Part shown: piece by piece, positions 51,641-60,334 of the stretch
How the letters are laid out: each line of letters opens with the position of its first letter
How positions within the stretch are numbered: position 1 is the first letter of the stretch
Origin: Paenibacillus albus
GTDB lineage: Bacteria; Bacillota; Bacilli; Paenibacillales; Paenibacillaceae
Length of the DNA: 64,000 nt
Direction of reading: 5' to 3'
Assembly (NCBI RefSeq): GCF_003952225.1
Contig: NZ_CP034437.1
Location: 4,416,501-4,480,500 of the forward strand
Notes under the pieces: generated by a model
What the model saw: only the letters and a program-made list of their open reading frames with translations
Databases searched by the model: none
What the model was told of the DNA's origin: nothing
Translations under genes and position numbers: made by a program

Positions 51641-52534
51641 TCAGCCCCCCGTTTTGCCCGCCTGCGCAATTGGCCGCAAAACGATATGATCCTCTTCCAG
51701 CCGCAGCAGAACCTTGTCCGCGTCTTTGGCGCCTACTGCCTCCAAATAACGCTCAGGCACTTGAATGCGACCAGAACGATCCATAACGGCATATTCAATA
51801 TGGGTGTCGAGCTCCGTCTCTTCGCCTGAGGCGTCCTCCGCCTCGCGCTCGTCCGTTCGCAGGATCATCTCTGAAGATGTCCGTCCATCCCTGATGAGCA
51901 CGACTCGCTGCACCTGCTTGGCCAGATCCAAATCATGCGTCACGATAACGATGGTCAATCCCATCTCCCTATTCAGTTTGCGAAGCAGCGCCATGATTTG
52001 GTCGGACGTCTGCGTATCCAGTGCGCCAGTCGGCTCATCGGCAAGCAGCAGCTTCGGTCGGTTGGCGAGCGCGATAGCGATGGCCACGCGCTGCTGTTCG
52101 CCGCCCGAGAGCTGCTGAAGCTTGTGGCCGGTGCGCGAACCGAGTCCGACCGCCTCGAGCAGCTCAATCGCTCGGAGTCGTTTCTTCTTCCGATCATGCA
52201 GCAGCATCGGAATTTCGACATTCTCTCTCGCGGTCAAGTAGGGTACGAGATTTCGCGATTTATTTTGCCAAATAAACCCGACGGTTTCGCGTTTATAGAC
52301 GTTCTGCTCCTTATCTGTCAGCTTCAGCATATCCTTGCCGGCGATCGTTAATCGGCCTGCAGAAGGGCGGTCCAAGCCGCCCAGCATGTTCAGCAGCGTG
52401 GATTTGCCGCTGCCCGAATTACCGATGACAGCAACCATTTCGCCTTCGTTCAGCTGCAGATTCAAACCTTGCAGCGCAACAACCTCGACTTCGGCAGTTT
52501 TATAGATTTTAACTAGATTTTCGCATGTAATCAA
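51641..52534 (-). CDS. MacB/LolD-type ABC ATPase with a C-terminal AbrB-like domain
   Basis: 297 residues. A standard ATPase (Walker A GNSGSGKST, signature LSGGEQQRVAIA, Walker B LLLADEPTGALD) is followed after about residue 225 by an acidic linker. The C-terminal swapped-hairpin-like domain (YAVMDRSGRIQVPERYLEAV, DKVLLRLEEDHIVLRPI) is typical of SpoVT/AbrB or MazE. Normal family length is about 230. TTG start with GGGGAGG. Partner of the large permease 3 nt upstream. Confidence 0.9.
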   Translation of the reverse strand: MITCENLVKIYKTAEVEVVALQGLNLQLNEGEMVAVIGNSGSGKSTLLNMLGGLDRPSAGRLTIAGKDMLKLTDKEQNVYKRETVGFIWQNKSRNLVPYLTARENVEIPMLLHDRKKKRLRAIELLEAVGLGSRTGHKLQQLSGGEQQRVAIAIALANRPKLLLADEPTGALDTQTSDQIMALLRKLNREMGLTIVIVTHDLDLAKQVQRVVLIRDGRTSSEMILRTDEREAEDASGEETELDTHIEYAVMDRSGRIQVPERYLEAVGAKDADKVLLRLEEDHIVLRPIAQAGKTGG

Positions 52535-52537
52535 TAG

Positions 52538-55420
52538 CTAATCCTCCCCGAGCTTGACTGCTTGGTGAATATTCATCCGCTTTAGCAGCCAGGTCAGAAT
52601 GACAAGCGCGGCGGCAAGCATGAAACAGGTCGAGATGCCGAGCCTGAAGACGTCCTTATGATCGGAAATGACTTGGAACGGCGGGACGATCCGGCCTGGA
52701 TCGAAGGAAAGCTGGAACAATGGCACATAAATCTGCCCTGCGGCGAATCCGGTCGCAATGCCGATGAAGAAGCCAGCCCCCGTCGTCAGCAGCTGCTCCA
52801 GCGTCATCATGCCGAGAAGCTGTTTGAAGGAGATTCCCATCGCTCGGTAAATGCCGAACTGCAGCATGCGTCCCTGGAGCGAGAGCAGCCAGAAGAGCAT
52901 GAAGCCGAGGAAGCTGATCGCGAGGGAAATAATGAAACCTAACGTCATGACACCGTTGATCGCCATGCGGAATGGGTCCATGCGGCTCTCGGCGATTTGG
53001 CCGATCGTATCATCGAACTTCTCGAGCTTAATCTGCCGTTTATCCATTTCGTCAAGCAGCGTTTGCCGATTCGTGCCGGGCTTCAGCTTCAGCCAGACGT
53101 CGTATGGCTCCATCCCGAGCTCGTTCTGTATCGTATCCAAGTGGCCTACAATCAGCATCGGATTCTGAGGTTTACCGTCGCCTTCCTTAGACCCAGCGAC
53201 CGGGTTCGGATTGAATGCCGGAAAATACGGCACGATGCCATAGACGACAAGGCGCGTCGGACGAATCCCCTCCCAGCCGACATCCAGCGTATCGCCGACT
53301 TTGGCGCCGTAATAATCGGCCGCGGTTTGCGACAATAGTACGGCATGTGTATCCGAGGCGATGACATTCAGATATTCATAGAACGGGTATGGCGTTAGAC
53401 CGTCCTTCATCCAAGCGGCATTGCCGAAGGCGTCCGTATCGATGCCCACCAGCTTGACCTTGCCGCTCTTCGTGCCCAGCCAGGCTTCCCCTTCTTCCTT
53501 CGTAAACACCTTTGCGGCCGTATCGATACCTGGCAGCGATTCGATCAATTCAAACGGCGGCTCCAAATAGTGAACGATATCAGGCGGCGGCGCCGATTGC
53601 ACAGGCTGAGTCGCCTGCGGAGTTGGTGAGCTGGCAGACGGTGCATCGTTCTCCCAGTGCTGGCGAAGTACGATATCGCTGCCGGCGGCATACCAGATTT
53701 GGTCTTCCATATTCACGTTCAGCGTACGGGCTATGTTGGCATTATAGATGCCCGTGCCGACGGTCAGAATCAGAAACAGCATAAGTCCGTGATAGATGCG
53801 GTTTCTGCGAATGACCAGCAGCAGCGTCGTGTAATATTGCGGCGCCCAGAGCTTGCGCCCCATCCGGTAGAAGAGTGCTACGAACAGAGGATACAGCCGA
53901 ATCATCAGAAGGCCGAAGCCGAGAATGAACAGCGTAGGAATCGTATAGAGCAGCGGATCGGCGGAAAGAGATTTACCGTCGAGCCCCAGCTTAACGAGAT
54001 CCGACATCCGCTGACGGAACATGTAATGCCCATACAGCGCTACGGCAATCAGCACGATGTCAACGCCGAAGAGCTGCCAGATCGGGCGTTTTCCCTCGCG
54101 CGCCTTCGCTCTCTTCTGGTCTACGATCGAATTCTTCGTCGCGATGAAGACCGGAATCAGGTTGAGCACCCAAGCGGCGACCACCGCGCCTGCGGCGTAT
54201 TTCCAGCTCTCTGCATCCATTTGCACCTTCATTGTTCCGCGATCGACGAAGTTCAGGAACGTGCTCGTCGATCCGAGTATGCGCGTGAATGTGACTCCGA
54301 GCCAAGGACCGATGGCGAATGCCGCTATGGCAAGCAGTCCGAATTCGGCTGCATACATCAAGACGAGGTGGAATCGTGACGCGCCGCGGCTGCGAAGCAC
54401 GGAGATTTCCGATTGCTGGCGCTCGACGAGCATGCTCGTCACCATATAGAAGTAGAATGTGATGAGGATAAACAGCGGTACGTTAAGCGACCAGAGCAGC
54501 GTGCGCAGTGTCTTCTCCCGGTCGCTGTACGCCGTCATCGCCTCGCTGCCAGGCACGGATATGGAAGAGCTGACCGAATAATTGTAAGCTCCCATCATGT
54601 CCGGGGCCAGGTTCGTCTTCAGCTGCAGGACGTAGGCGGCTGTATTAAGGTCAAATTGGGAGTAATCCCCGATTGCAACTCCGCCGAGCTTGCCGATGAT
54701 GATCGGATGCTTCGCGACGAAATCCTGCTCGAACAGCTGATCAGGCAGGAAGAACGTGTTCTGGTCGTTCTTCAAGTTCTGCATGCCCCAGAACGGATCG
54801 TTCAGATCCTTCTCCACGATGACGGCGACCGGCTTGATGCGGATCTCTTGATTCTTCACTTTCGGATCCTTGATGTCGTATTCCTGCCCGAGCAGCATGC
54901 CGAGCTGTCCAAGCGCGCTGTCCGTGACCATGACCTCATAGACGCCGTTTGCCTTCGTCTTCAATGGAAGCCGGCCGTCGATTATCCGTACATGCTCTTC
55001 GATGCCGGAGCGCATAGCCAGCTTGGCGCTGCGTTTCACTTTCGGATCCACTCGCGTTGGATCGGCCGGAGTAAGGCCGAATCGAACCGTCTCGACCATC
55101 CGCTGATCCTCCGTTACATGCAGCAGCGGGCTCCCCGCGATATGCGTGGACCAATAAGCGTCGAACCGGTTCATTACGCTCGCCTGCACTTTGGCGTTGT
55201 CAGTCTGCATGGTGAACTGTGCGGCGATCATGCCCGGGTGATCCCCGGTCTGTTCGTAGCTCCGCTCCAAGTCCTGCACGAGCATATGATGGAGTACGGC
55301 ATTTTTATAGATGGGCATGCTTGACGTCAGCGCGATGCATAACAGCATGCCGCTGAACAAGCAGATGACGAGCCAATAGTTTCTGGCCATCTTTCGCAGA
55401 AGCATGATGAGAACGGACAT
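52538..55420 (-). CDS. Large FtsX/MacB-type ABC permease
   Basis: 960 residues, about twice the usual FtsX-permease length. An N-terminal helix (YWLVICLFSGMLLCIALTSS), a large extracellular domain, a block of helices (about 315-530, LLWSLNVPLFILITFYFYM, LIPVFIATKN), a second extracellular domain (about 570-830), and a final FtsX block (VMTLGFIISLAISFLGFMLFWLL onward). Probably exports a lipid, peptide or drug with the two ATPases and the lipoprotein adaptor of the operon. GAGGGAATT precedes the ATG. Confidence 0.9.
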   Translation of the reverse strand: MSVLIMLLRKMARNYWLVICLFSGMLLCIALTSSMPIYKNAVLHHMLVQDLERSYEQTGDHPGMIAAQFTMQTDNAKVQASVMNRFDAYWSTHIAGSPLLHVTEDQRMVETVRFGLTPADPTRVDPKVKRSAKLAMRSGIEEHVRIIDGRLPLKTKANGVYEVMVTDSALGQLGMLLGQEYDIKDPKVKNQEIRIKPVAVIVEKDLNDPFWGMQNLKNDQNTFFLPDQLFEQDFVAKHPIIIGKLGGVAIGDYSQFDLNTAAYVLQLKTNLAPDMMGAYNYSVSSSISVPGSEAMTAYSDREKTLRTLLWSLNVPLFILITFYFYMVTSMLVERQQSEISVLRSRGASRFHLVLMYAAEFGLLAIAAFAIGPWLGVTFTRILGSTSTFLNFVDRGTMKVQMDAESWKYAAGAVVAAWVLNLIPVFIATKNSIVDQKRAKAREGKRPIWQLFGVDIVLIAVALYGHYMFRQRMSDLVKLGLDGKSLSADPLLYTIPTLFILGFGLLMIRLYPLFVALFYRMGRKLWAPQYYTTLLLVIRRNRIYHGLMLFLILTVGTGIYNANIARTLNVNMEDQIWYAAGSDIVLRQHWENDAPSASSPTPQATQPVQSAPPPDIVHYLEPPFELIESLPGIDTAAKVFTKEEGEAWLGTKSGKVKLVGIDTDAFGNAAWMKDGLTPYPFYEYLNVIASDTHAVLLSQTAADYYGAKVGDTLDVGWEGIRPTRLVVYGIVPYFPAFNPNPVAGSKEGDGKPQNPMLIVGHLDTIQNELGMEPYDVWLKLKPGTNRQTLLDEMDKRQIKLEKFDDTIGQIAESRMDPFRMAINGVMTLGFIISLAISFLGFMLFWLLSLQGRMLQFGIYRAMGISFKQLLGMMTLEQLLTTGAGFFIGIATGFAAGQIYVPLFQLSFDPGRIVPPFQVISDHKDVFRLGISTCFMLAAALVILTWLLKRMNIHQAVKLGED

Positions 55421-55445
55421 AATTCCCTCGATTCCCCCCGGTGGC

Positions 55446-56480
55446 TTACGGAAGTATGATCTTCATTCCTTCCTGAATGCCTTTCACGATCTCGTATTCC
55501 GTCGCGGTTGTGAGACCGGTCTCGATATCGATCTCCTTGCGCCGCTCTCCTTCCAGCACCTGAACGAAAGTACGGCCAAAATACGCGCGGATCGCGCTCT
55601 TCGGAAGCACGATGACGTTATCGCGGCGGGCTGCTACGATCTTCGCTTCCGCATGCGCGCCGAACGAAGCGCCTTCGGGCAGCTTGGCTAGCTCGATGTA
55701 GACGGTCTTGCCGTATTCGTCGCGCAGCCGTTCGTCAGCCGTTTCCGGTGCGGAAGCTGGTGTCTGTGTCACCTTGCCTTTATACGTTTTGTTCTTATAC
55801 GTGAGGTCTGCTTCCATTCCGATCTTAATATCTGCCAGCGCTGGATTGGCAGACACTTCGAGTGCCAATCGCATATCGTTTGGCTGCGCAACCGCCGCCA
55901 ACACCCGCTCCGCGTCAAAATGATCGCCGGGCTGCAGGTCAGTCGAATAGGATACGACGCCGTCCGTCTTGGCACGTATGACGCTGCTGTCAGCCTTCGA
56001 CTTCGCCTTGTTGTACAGCAGCTCGGCAAGCTCGAAATCCAGCTTCGCGATATGCGTGCTCTCTGCGTCTCCGCTCTTGGCTGCATCGTTCAGCGCCTTC
56101 TTCTTGCGTTCGTATTCGATTTGGCTCTGCAGCAGTTCGATGTCGGACCCGTTATTCTCAAGGGTTACGAGCGCATCGCCTTTCTTCACGGCGCTGCCTG
56201 CTCTGACATCTACCGAATGGATGACACCGGCTTCGGCCAGCTGGTAGTATTCGATCTTGGTTGGCACGAAAGTTGCGGAGCCCGCAACCTGCTTCTCGAT
56301 GCTTCCGTTCTTGGCCTCAATCGTCCGAACCTCGGCCTGCGCCGGTTTGACGAGCGGCGGCTTTAATGGCGCCTGCTCCTGAGGCAGCAGGCTGCAGCCT
56401 GTCGATGCAAAGCTTGCGATGAGCAGCACGCCGAGCGCAAGCGCCCTGGCTTTATACACGCTTGATGCTTTCCGAACCAA
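55446..56480 (-). CDS. Membrane-fusion/adaptor lipoprotein (HlyD/MacA-like)
   Basis: 344 residues from TTG 56480 (GGAGG 9 nt upstream). Lipobox FASTGC, then a biotinyl-lipoyl-like hairpin (AGSATFVPTKIEYY, RAGSAVKKGDALVTLEN), a coiled coil (about 120-185, LLQSQIEYERKKKAL), the second lipoyl half (IRAKTDGVVSYSTDLQPGD) and a beta-barrel part. In Gram-positives such adaptors sit outside the membrane and assist MacB-like permeases. Its start lies 29 nt inside the preceding ATPase gene. Confidence 0.88.
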   Translation of the reverse strand: MVRKASSVYKARALALGVLLIASFASTGCSLLPQEQAPLKPPLVKPAQAEVRTIEAKNGSIEKQVAGSATFVPTKIEYYQLAEAGVIHSVDVRAGSAVKKGDALVTLENNGSDIELLQSQIEYERKKKALNDAAKSGDAESTHIAKLDFELAELLYNKAKSKADSSVIRAKTDGVVSYSTDLQPGDHFDAERVLAAVAQPNDMRLALEVSANPALADIKIGMEADLTYKNKTYKGKVTQTPASAPETADERLRDEYGKTVYIELAKLPEGASFGAHAEAKIVAARRDNVIVLPKSAIRAYFGRTFVQVLEGERRKEIDIETGLTTATEYEIVKGIQEGMKIILP

Positions 56481-57213
56481 TTCGTCCATCCTCCAGTACA
56501 TGAACCTGATCGACAAGATCCATGATGTGCGGGTCGTGGGTTGTGAGCACGACGCTTACGCCTAAGGTGCCTACCAGTTCACGGAATACTTCAATGATTT
56601 GTTTGCCCATTCGGGAATCAAGTTCGGCTGTCGGCTCATCCGCCAAGATCAGCTTTGGCTTGTGCGCGATAGCTCTGGCAATCGCCGTCCGCTGCTGCTC
56701 GCCGCCTGACATTTCCTGCGGACGATGGTGCATACGCGGAGTCAGTCCAACGAAGGCAAGCGCTTCCTCGGCTAGCCTTCGGCGGTCGGAAGCCTGTACG
56801 CCTGCAATTCGAAGTCCTAGATCGACGTTCTCAAAGGCGCTCAAGTACGGCACCAAAGCAAACGATTGAAAAATCAATCCGATTTCTTGTTTTCTCATCT
56901 CGTTTTTCTGTTGTTCGCTCATTCGGCTTCCGTCTCTGTCACCGTAGAAGATTGAGCCTTCGTTCGGAGCATCCAGTGCGCCCATAATATTAAGCAAAGT
57001 CGTCTTACCTGAACCGGATCGGCCCTTCAACGCAATTAGTGATCCTGTGTCGACAGTGAGCGTAGCGCCTCTTAATGCAAATACTTGCGTTTCCCCTCTT
57101 CCAAAAACGCGGGTTACGTTTCGGACATCCAATATCGGAGACCTTAGAGCCTCTAATCCACGCAAAACCAATCCCCCTTCATCAAGCGGCATTGTTTCGG
57201 TAAGCGATTTCAT
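56452..57213 (-). CDS. MacB/LolD-type ABC ATPase, first gene of the export operon
   Basis: 253 residues. Walker A GRSGSGKTT, Q-loop IGLIFQSFALVPYLSA, signature MSGGEQQRTAIARAI, Walker B LILADEPTAELD (the usual GALD is AELD). No extra C-terminal domain, unlike the other ATPase of this operon. Only a weak Shine-Dalgarno is seen before the ATG. Together the two ATPases may form a heterodimer on the permease (inference). Confidence 0.88.
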   Translation of the reverse strand: MKSLTETMPLDEGGLVLRGLEALRSPILDVRNVTRVFGRGETQVFALRGATLTVDTGSLIALKGRSGSGKTTLLNIMGALDAPNEGSIFYGDRDGSRMSEQQKNEMRKQEIGLIFQSFALVPYLSAFENVDLGLRIAGVQASDRRRLAEEALAFVGLTPRMHHRPQEMSGGEQQRTAIARAIAHKPKLILADEPTAELDSRMGKQIIEVFRELVGTLGVSVVLTTHDPHIMDLVDQVHVLEDGRIGSESIKRV

Positions 57214-57361
57214 TCCTACTTCTCTACTATAGCAAACAGTAAAAAATTAGTATATCTGTTTTGAAAATTTTAGTTATTTTGTTATTCGTATTTTTAGGAT
57301 GATCCTAATAATTGATTATCTCAGATTCTATTAAGCAATGCTGGCCTTCTGCTCGCATACA

Positions 57362-57389
57362 AAAAGCCCAGGAATTTCATCCTGGGCTT
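57362..57389 (-). terminator. Terminator after the beta-propeller gene
   Basis: AAGCCCAGGA-(6 nt)-TCCTGGGCTT followed on the minus strand by TTTTT; perfect 10-bp stem. Confidence 0.85.
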
Positions 57390-57439
57390 GCGTTTGACCG
57401 ATTGGTACTCTTTTTGCGAATTGCTAAATTAATGATGGA

Positions 57440-58321
57440 CTAGTCCTTCATTCTATAGCTAACGAATGCTAATCGGCTGCTGTCGGGAGACCAGGAATTT
57501 ACATTAATGGTTCCTTGTCCTCCGAACAGCTTAGCAAGTGTACGGAATTCGCCGCCTATGCCAGGCATGATGCGAATTTCTACTTCCTTGTTTGGGGGAT
57601 GATCACCGGGAGCGACATCGCCCTTGCGGTAAGTAATGTAAGCTACTGATTCTCCATCAGGAGAGATATGCGGAAACCAGCTGTTGCTTTCATCAGATGT
57701 CATCTGGGTCTGCTCGCTGCCGTCGGCATTCATGCGCCAAACCTGCATAAGACCTGTGCGTACGGAATTGAACCAAATGTGTTGACCGTCCGGTGAATAT
57801 TCGGGCCCATCATTCAGTCCGGCGGTAAACGTTAGCTGCGTTTCGATGCCTCCGTTTACAGGTATGGTGTATATATCGTATTCCCCGTCCCGGTCGGCGC
57901 AGTAGGCCAGCGTCGTTCCGTCCGGTGACCAGCCATGGAGATAGCTAGGTGCCATCGGCGTAATCAGCACCGGATTTCCTCCTTGCAAAGGAAAAATATA
58001 AATGCGAGATTGGCCATCCTCGTGGGTATGATGGCTAACGGCAACCTGTGAATTATCCGGTGAAAGCACATGGTCATTATTACAATGGATGGCGAAACCC
58101 GATTCGATAAGCTTACTTTCCCCTGTACCGAGGTCAAAGGAATAAAGGCGTCCCAAGCTGTTATAGATCAGATACTTGCCGTCGCTCGTCCAATTCGGCG
58201 CTTCAATCAGATAATCGAACTCAGCCAAGATGCTGCGTTCCCCGCTTCGCACATCGATGGTTTCCAGAATACTGGTTACGTTTCTTCCTTCTTCTTTACG
58301 GGGCTCTTTTAACCGCATCAT
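57440..58321 (-). CDS. TolB/PD40-type beta-propeller protein
   Basis: 293 residues with about six WD40-like PD40 repeats ([89 protein letters not shown]). No signal peptide, so cytosolic, unlike periplasmic TolB. Probably a binding scaffold; a hydrolase domain is absent. GAGGTG lies before the ATG. Single gene. Confidence 0.85.
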   Translation of the reverse strand: MMRLKEPRKEEGRNVTSILETIDVRSGERSILAEFDYLIEAPNWTSDGKYLIYNSLGRLYSFDLGTGESKLIESGFAIHCNNDHVLSPDNSQVAVSHHTHEDGQSRIYIFPLQGGNPVLITPMAPSYLHGWSPDGTTLAYCADRDGEYDIYTIPVNGGIETQLTFTAGLNDGPEYSPDGQHIWFNSVRTGLMQVWRMNADGSEQTQMTSDESNSWFPHISPDGESVAYITYRKGDVAPGDHPPNKEVEIRIMPGIGGEFRTLAKLFGGQGTINVNSWSPDSSRLAFVSYRMKD

Positions 58322-58424
58322 CTACAATCACCTCGGGTTAGAATTATTCATAATGGCTGTCCAACACCCATTCCATAGTTAGAATGTTACATTCCTCTAC
58401 CAAATAATTCAATTACAAATAGAA

Positions 58425-58447
58425 ACCCACAGCAACCGGCTGTGGAT
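58425..58447 (-). terminator. Terminator after the ABC exporter pair
   Basis: CCACAGC-aaccg-GCTGTGG stem; the minus strand continues GTTTCTATTTG. Confidence 0.65.
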
Positions 58448-58480
58448 TTAAGCGGCATGGCATTTCATAATCTCGGAATA

Positions 58481-60313
58481 TTAAGATGCACCGGCCTCTT
58501 CCTGGTACCATTCCGCCTGAGCGCGAAACATCGCTGCGTATTCCCCATTGGCCGCCATCAGCTTCATGTGAGTCCCTTCTTCTACAATTTGACCCTCCCG
58601 CAAGACGACAATATGGTCCGCATACCTTGCCCAGCCTAGCCTATGGGAGACGAATAGCACGGTTCGGTCTTTCGCCAATTGCCTAAACGTATGGTATAGC
58701 TCAGTCTCGTGGTGCGGATCAAGCGCGGAGGTTGGTTCATCGAGCACGAGCAGCTGAGCATCGCGCAGCGCTGCACGGCTAATCGCCAGCCGCTGCCATT
58801 GTCCACCGCTAAGCTCCCGTCCACCTTCGGCAAGCAAGCCAACGCGTAGATCCAATCCGTCTGGCTGCCGTTCGATCGCTTCCGTCCGACTCGATTGCAT
58901 CGCCGTTCGGATACGCTCATCAGAGATCATGTCCTCAGGCAATCCGAAGCCGACGTTATCACGCAGGGTTGTCTCATAACGGACGAAGTCTTGAAACACC
59001 GCCGACATGGCTCTGCGAAGCGATACGGGGTCGAGCTCCTGCAGATCGACGCCGTCCCATGTTATTCGCCCAGTTGTCGGAGCGTACAACCCAAGAAGCA
59101 GCTTGACCAGCGTGGATTTTCCGGCTCCATTCTCGCCAACCAAAGCTACGGTTTCTCCCGGCGTCAGCGTCAAGTGGATGTCTTGGAGAATCGTTTTGTC
59201 ATGGCCGGGATAGTGGTAGGATACATGCTCGAATTTGATCTGACCGATGTGGCCAGTCTTCGGCAGCGTCACTGGCTTGTTCGATCTTAACTCGCTGCCC
59301 GATGCCGGCCGTTCTTTAAGGAATTGAACTAGGTCGATCATTTTGGCACTCTGAATGTACACTTTGCCGACGGGGAAGGCCATCCTTCCAGATAGGCCAT
59401 ATGCCTGACGGATCGCTTGGAACACGACAACGAATGAACCCGCCGACAATCCGCCGGCTTTCATCCGCAGTACCATCCACACCATGGCTGCGACGATGCC
59501 AATGATCTGGATCGTGCTTACGATCATGCCTCTACGAATTTCCCTTCTGTTCGCGTTCATTCGAAGCCCGAGCGAGCTCTGCATGACAGAGCCCCATTTC
59601 GCAATCAAGTACGACATGGAACCCGTAATTCGCATGTCTCTCACCGTCTCTGACCTTCTCAACATCCCGCTTAAGTAATCGGCCTCCCTGCCGGATCTTG
59701 TTAAATCACGATTCAGTCTGCGTTTGACAAGGTCCGATTCAAGACGAATCGCGAATGATACCGTGAATGCAATGGCCAATATGACAGCCAGCAGCGGATG
59801 ACAGAGCGTTGTGACGGTTAAGCACCCGATGAGCTCGCAAAGGTACCGAACGACTGTGATCAAATTTTGCAAAACGCCGAACAGATCCCCTCCTGCCACA
59901 CTCTCCGCACGATTCAGCTTGTCATAATATTCGGGTTGATCCAGCCGCTCAAGCGGAACCGCCGCAGCCCTGGCATGAACCTCGGATTGAATCGAGCGGG
60001 AGGCTTGGTCGCGAAGTTTAGTATCCGTTACGTTCTGAAGTGCGTTTAGCAAGCTTCGCAAGACCGCAGTACCAGTGAAAAGGAGCAGAAACGGCCACGC
60101 GCTCTTGAGCAGTCCTCCCCATGCCGGGGTGGAATGATTGCTCATGAATACATCAATCAGCTGCCGCTCTGCCGAATATCCGGTGACAACAAGTGCGCCA
60201 AGCAGGATTGGTATGCTAAGCCAGATGAGGGTTAATACCGGGATATACCGAAAGATCCGGTAAAGGAGCAGGACGGAACCACGAAAGGCAGAGCCCATTG
60301 CATTATTATTCAT
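58481..60313 (-). CDS. ABC exporter half-transporter (second of a pair)
   Basis: 610 residues: an exporter-type membrane domain (about 15-320) and an ATPase with Walker A GENGAGKST, signature LSGGQWQRLAISRAAL and Walker B LLVLDEPTSALD. DQPEYYDKLNRAE in the first cytosolic loop is common in peptide/lantibiotic-type exporters of Firmicutes. It lies 21 nt after the other half-transporter, so the two likely form a heterodimer. Substrate unknown; no toxin or peptide precursor gene is seen nearby. Confidence 0.9.
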   Translation of the reverse strand: MNNNAMGSAFRGSVLLLYRIFRYIPVLTLIWLSIPILLGALVVTGYSAERQLIDVFMSNHSTPAWGGLLKSAWPFLLLFTGTAVLRSLLNALQNVTDTKLRDQASRSIQSEVHARAAAVPLERLDQPEYYDKLNRAESVAGGDLFGVLQNLITVVRYLCELIGCLTVTTLCHPLLAVILAIAFTVSFAIRLESDLVKRRLNRDLTRSGREADYLSGMLRRSETVRDMRITGSMSYLIAKWGSVMQSSLGLRMNANRREIRRGMIVSTIQIIGIVAAMVWMVLRMKAGGLSAGSFVVVFQAIRQAYGLSGRMAFPVGKVYIQSAKMIDLVQFLKERPASGSELRSNKPVTLPKTGHIGQIKFEHVSYHYPGHDKTILQDIHLTLTPGETVALVGENGAGKSTLVKLLLGLYAPTTGRITWDGVDLQELDPVSLRRAMSAVFQDFVRYETTLRDNVGFGLPEDMISDERIRTAMQSSRTEAIERQPDGLDLRVGLLAEGGRELSGGQWQRLAISRAALRDAQLLVLDEPTSALDPHHETELYHTFRQLAKDRTVLFVSHRLGWARYADHIVVLREGQIVEEGTHMKLMAANGEYAAMFRAQAEWYQEEAGAS

Positions 60314-60334
60314 GTAGCCACCTCAGATCGTAGT

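Noticed and set aside
54413..55324. Plus-strand frame of 303 codons
   Set aside because: Antisense shadow of the large FtsX/MacB permease; no domain seen.
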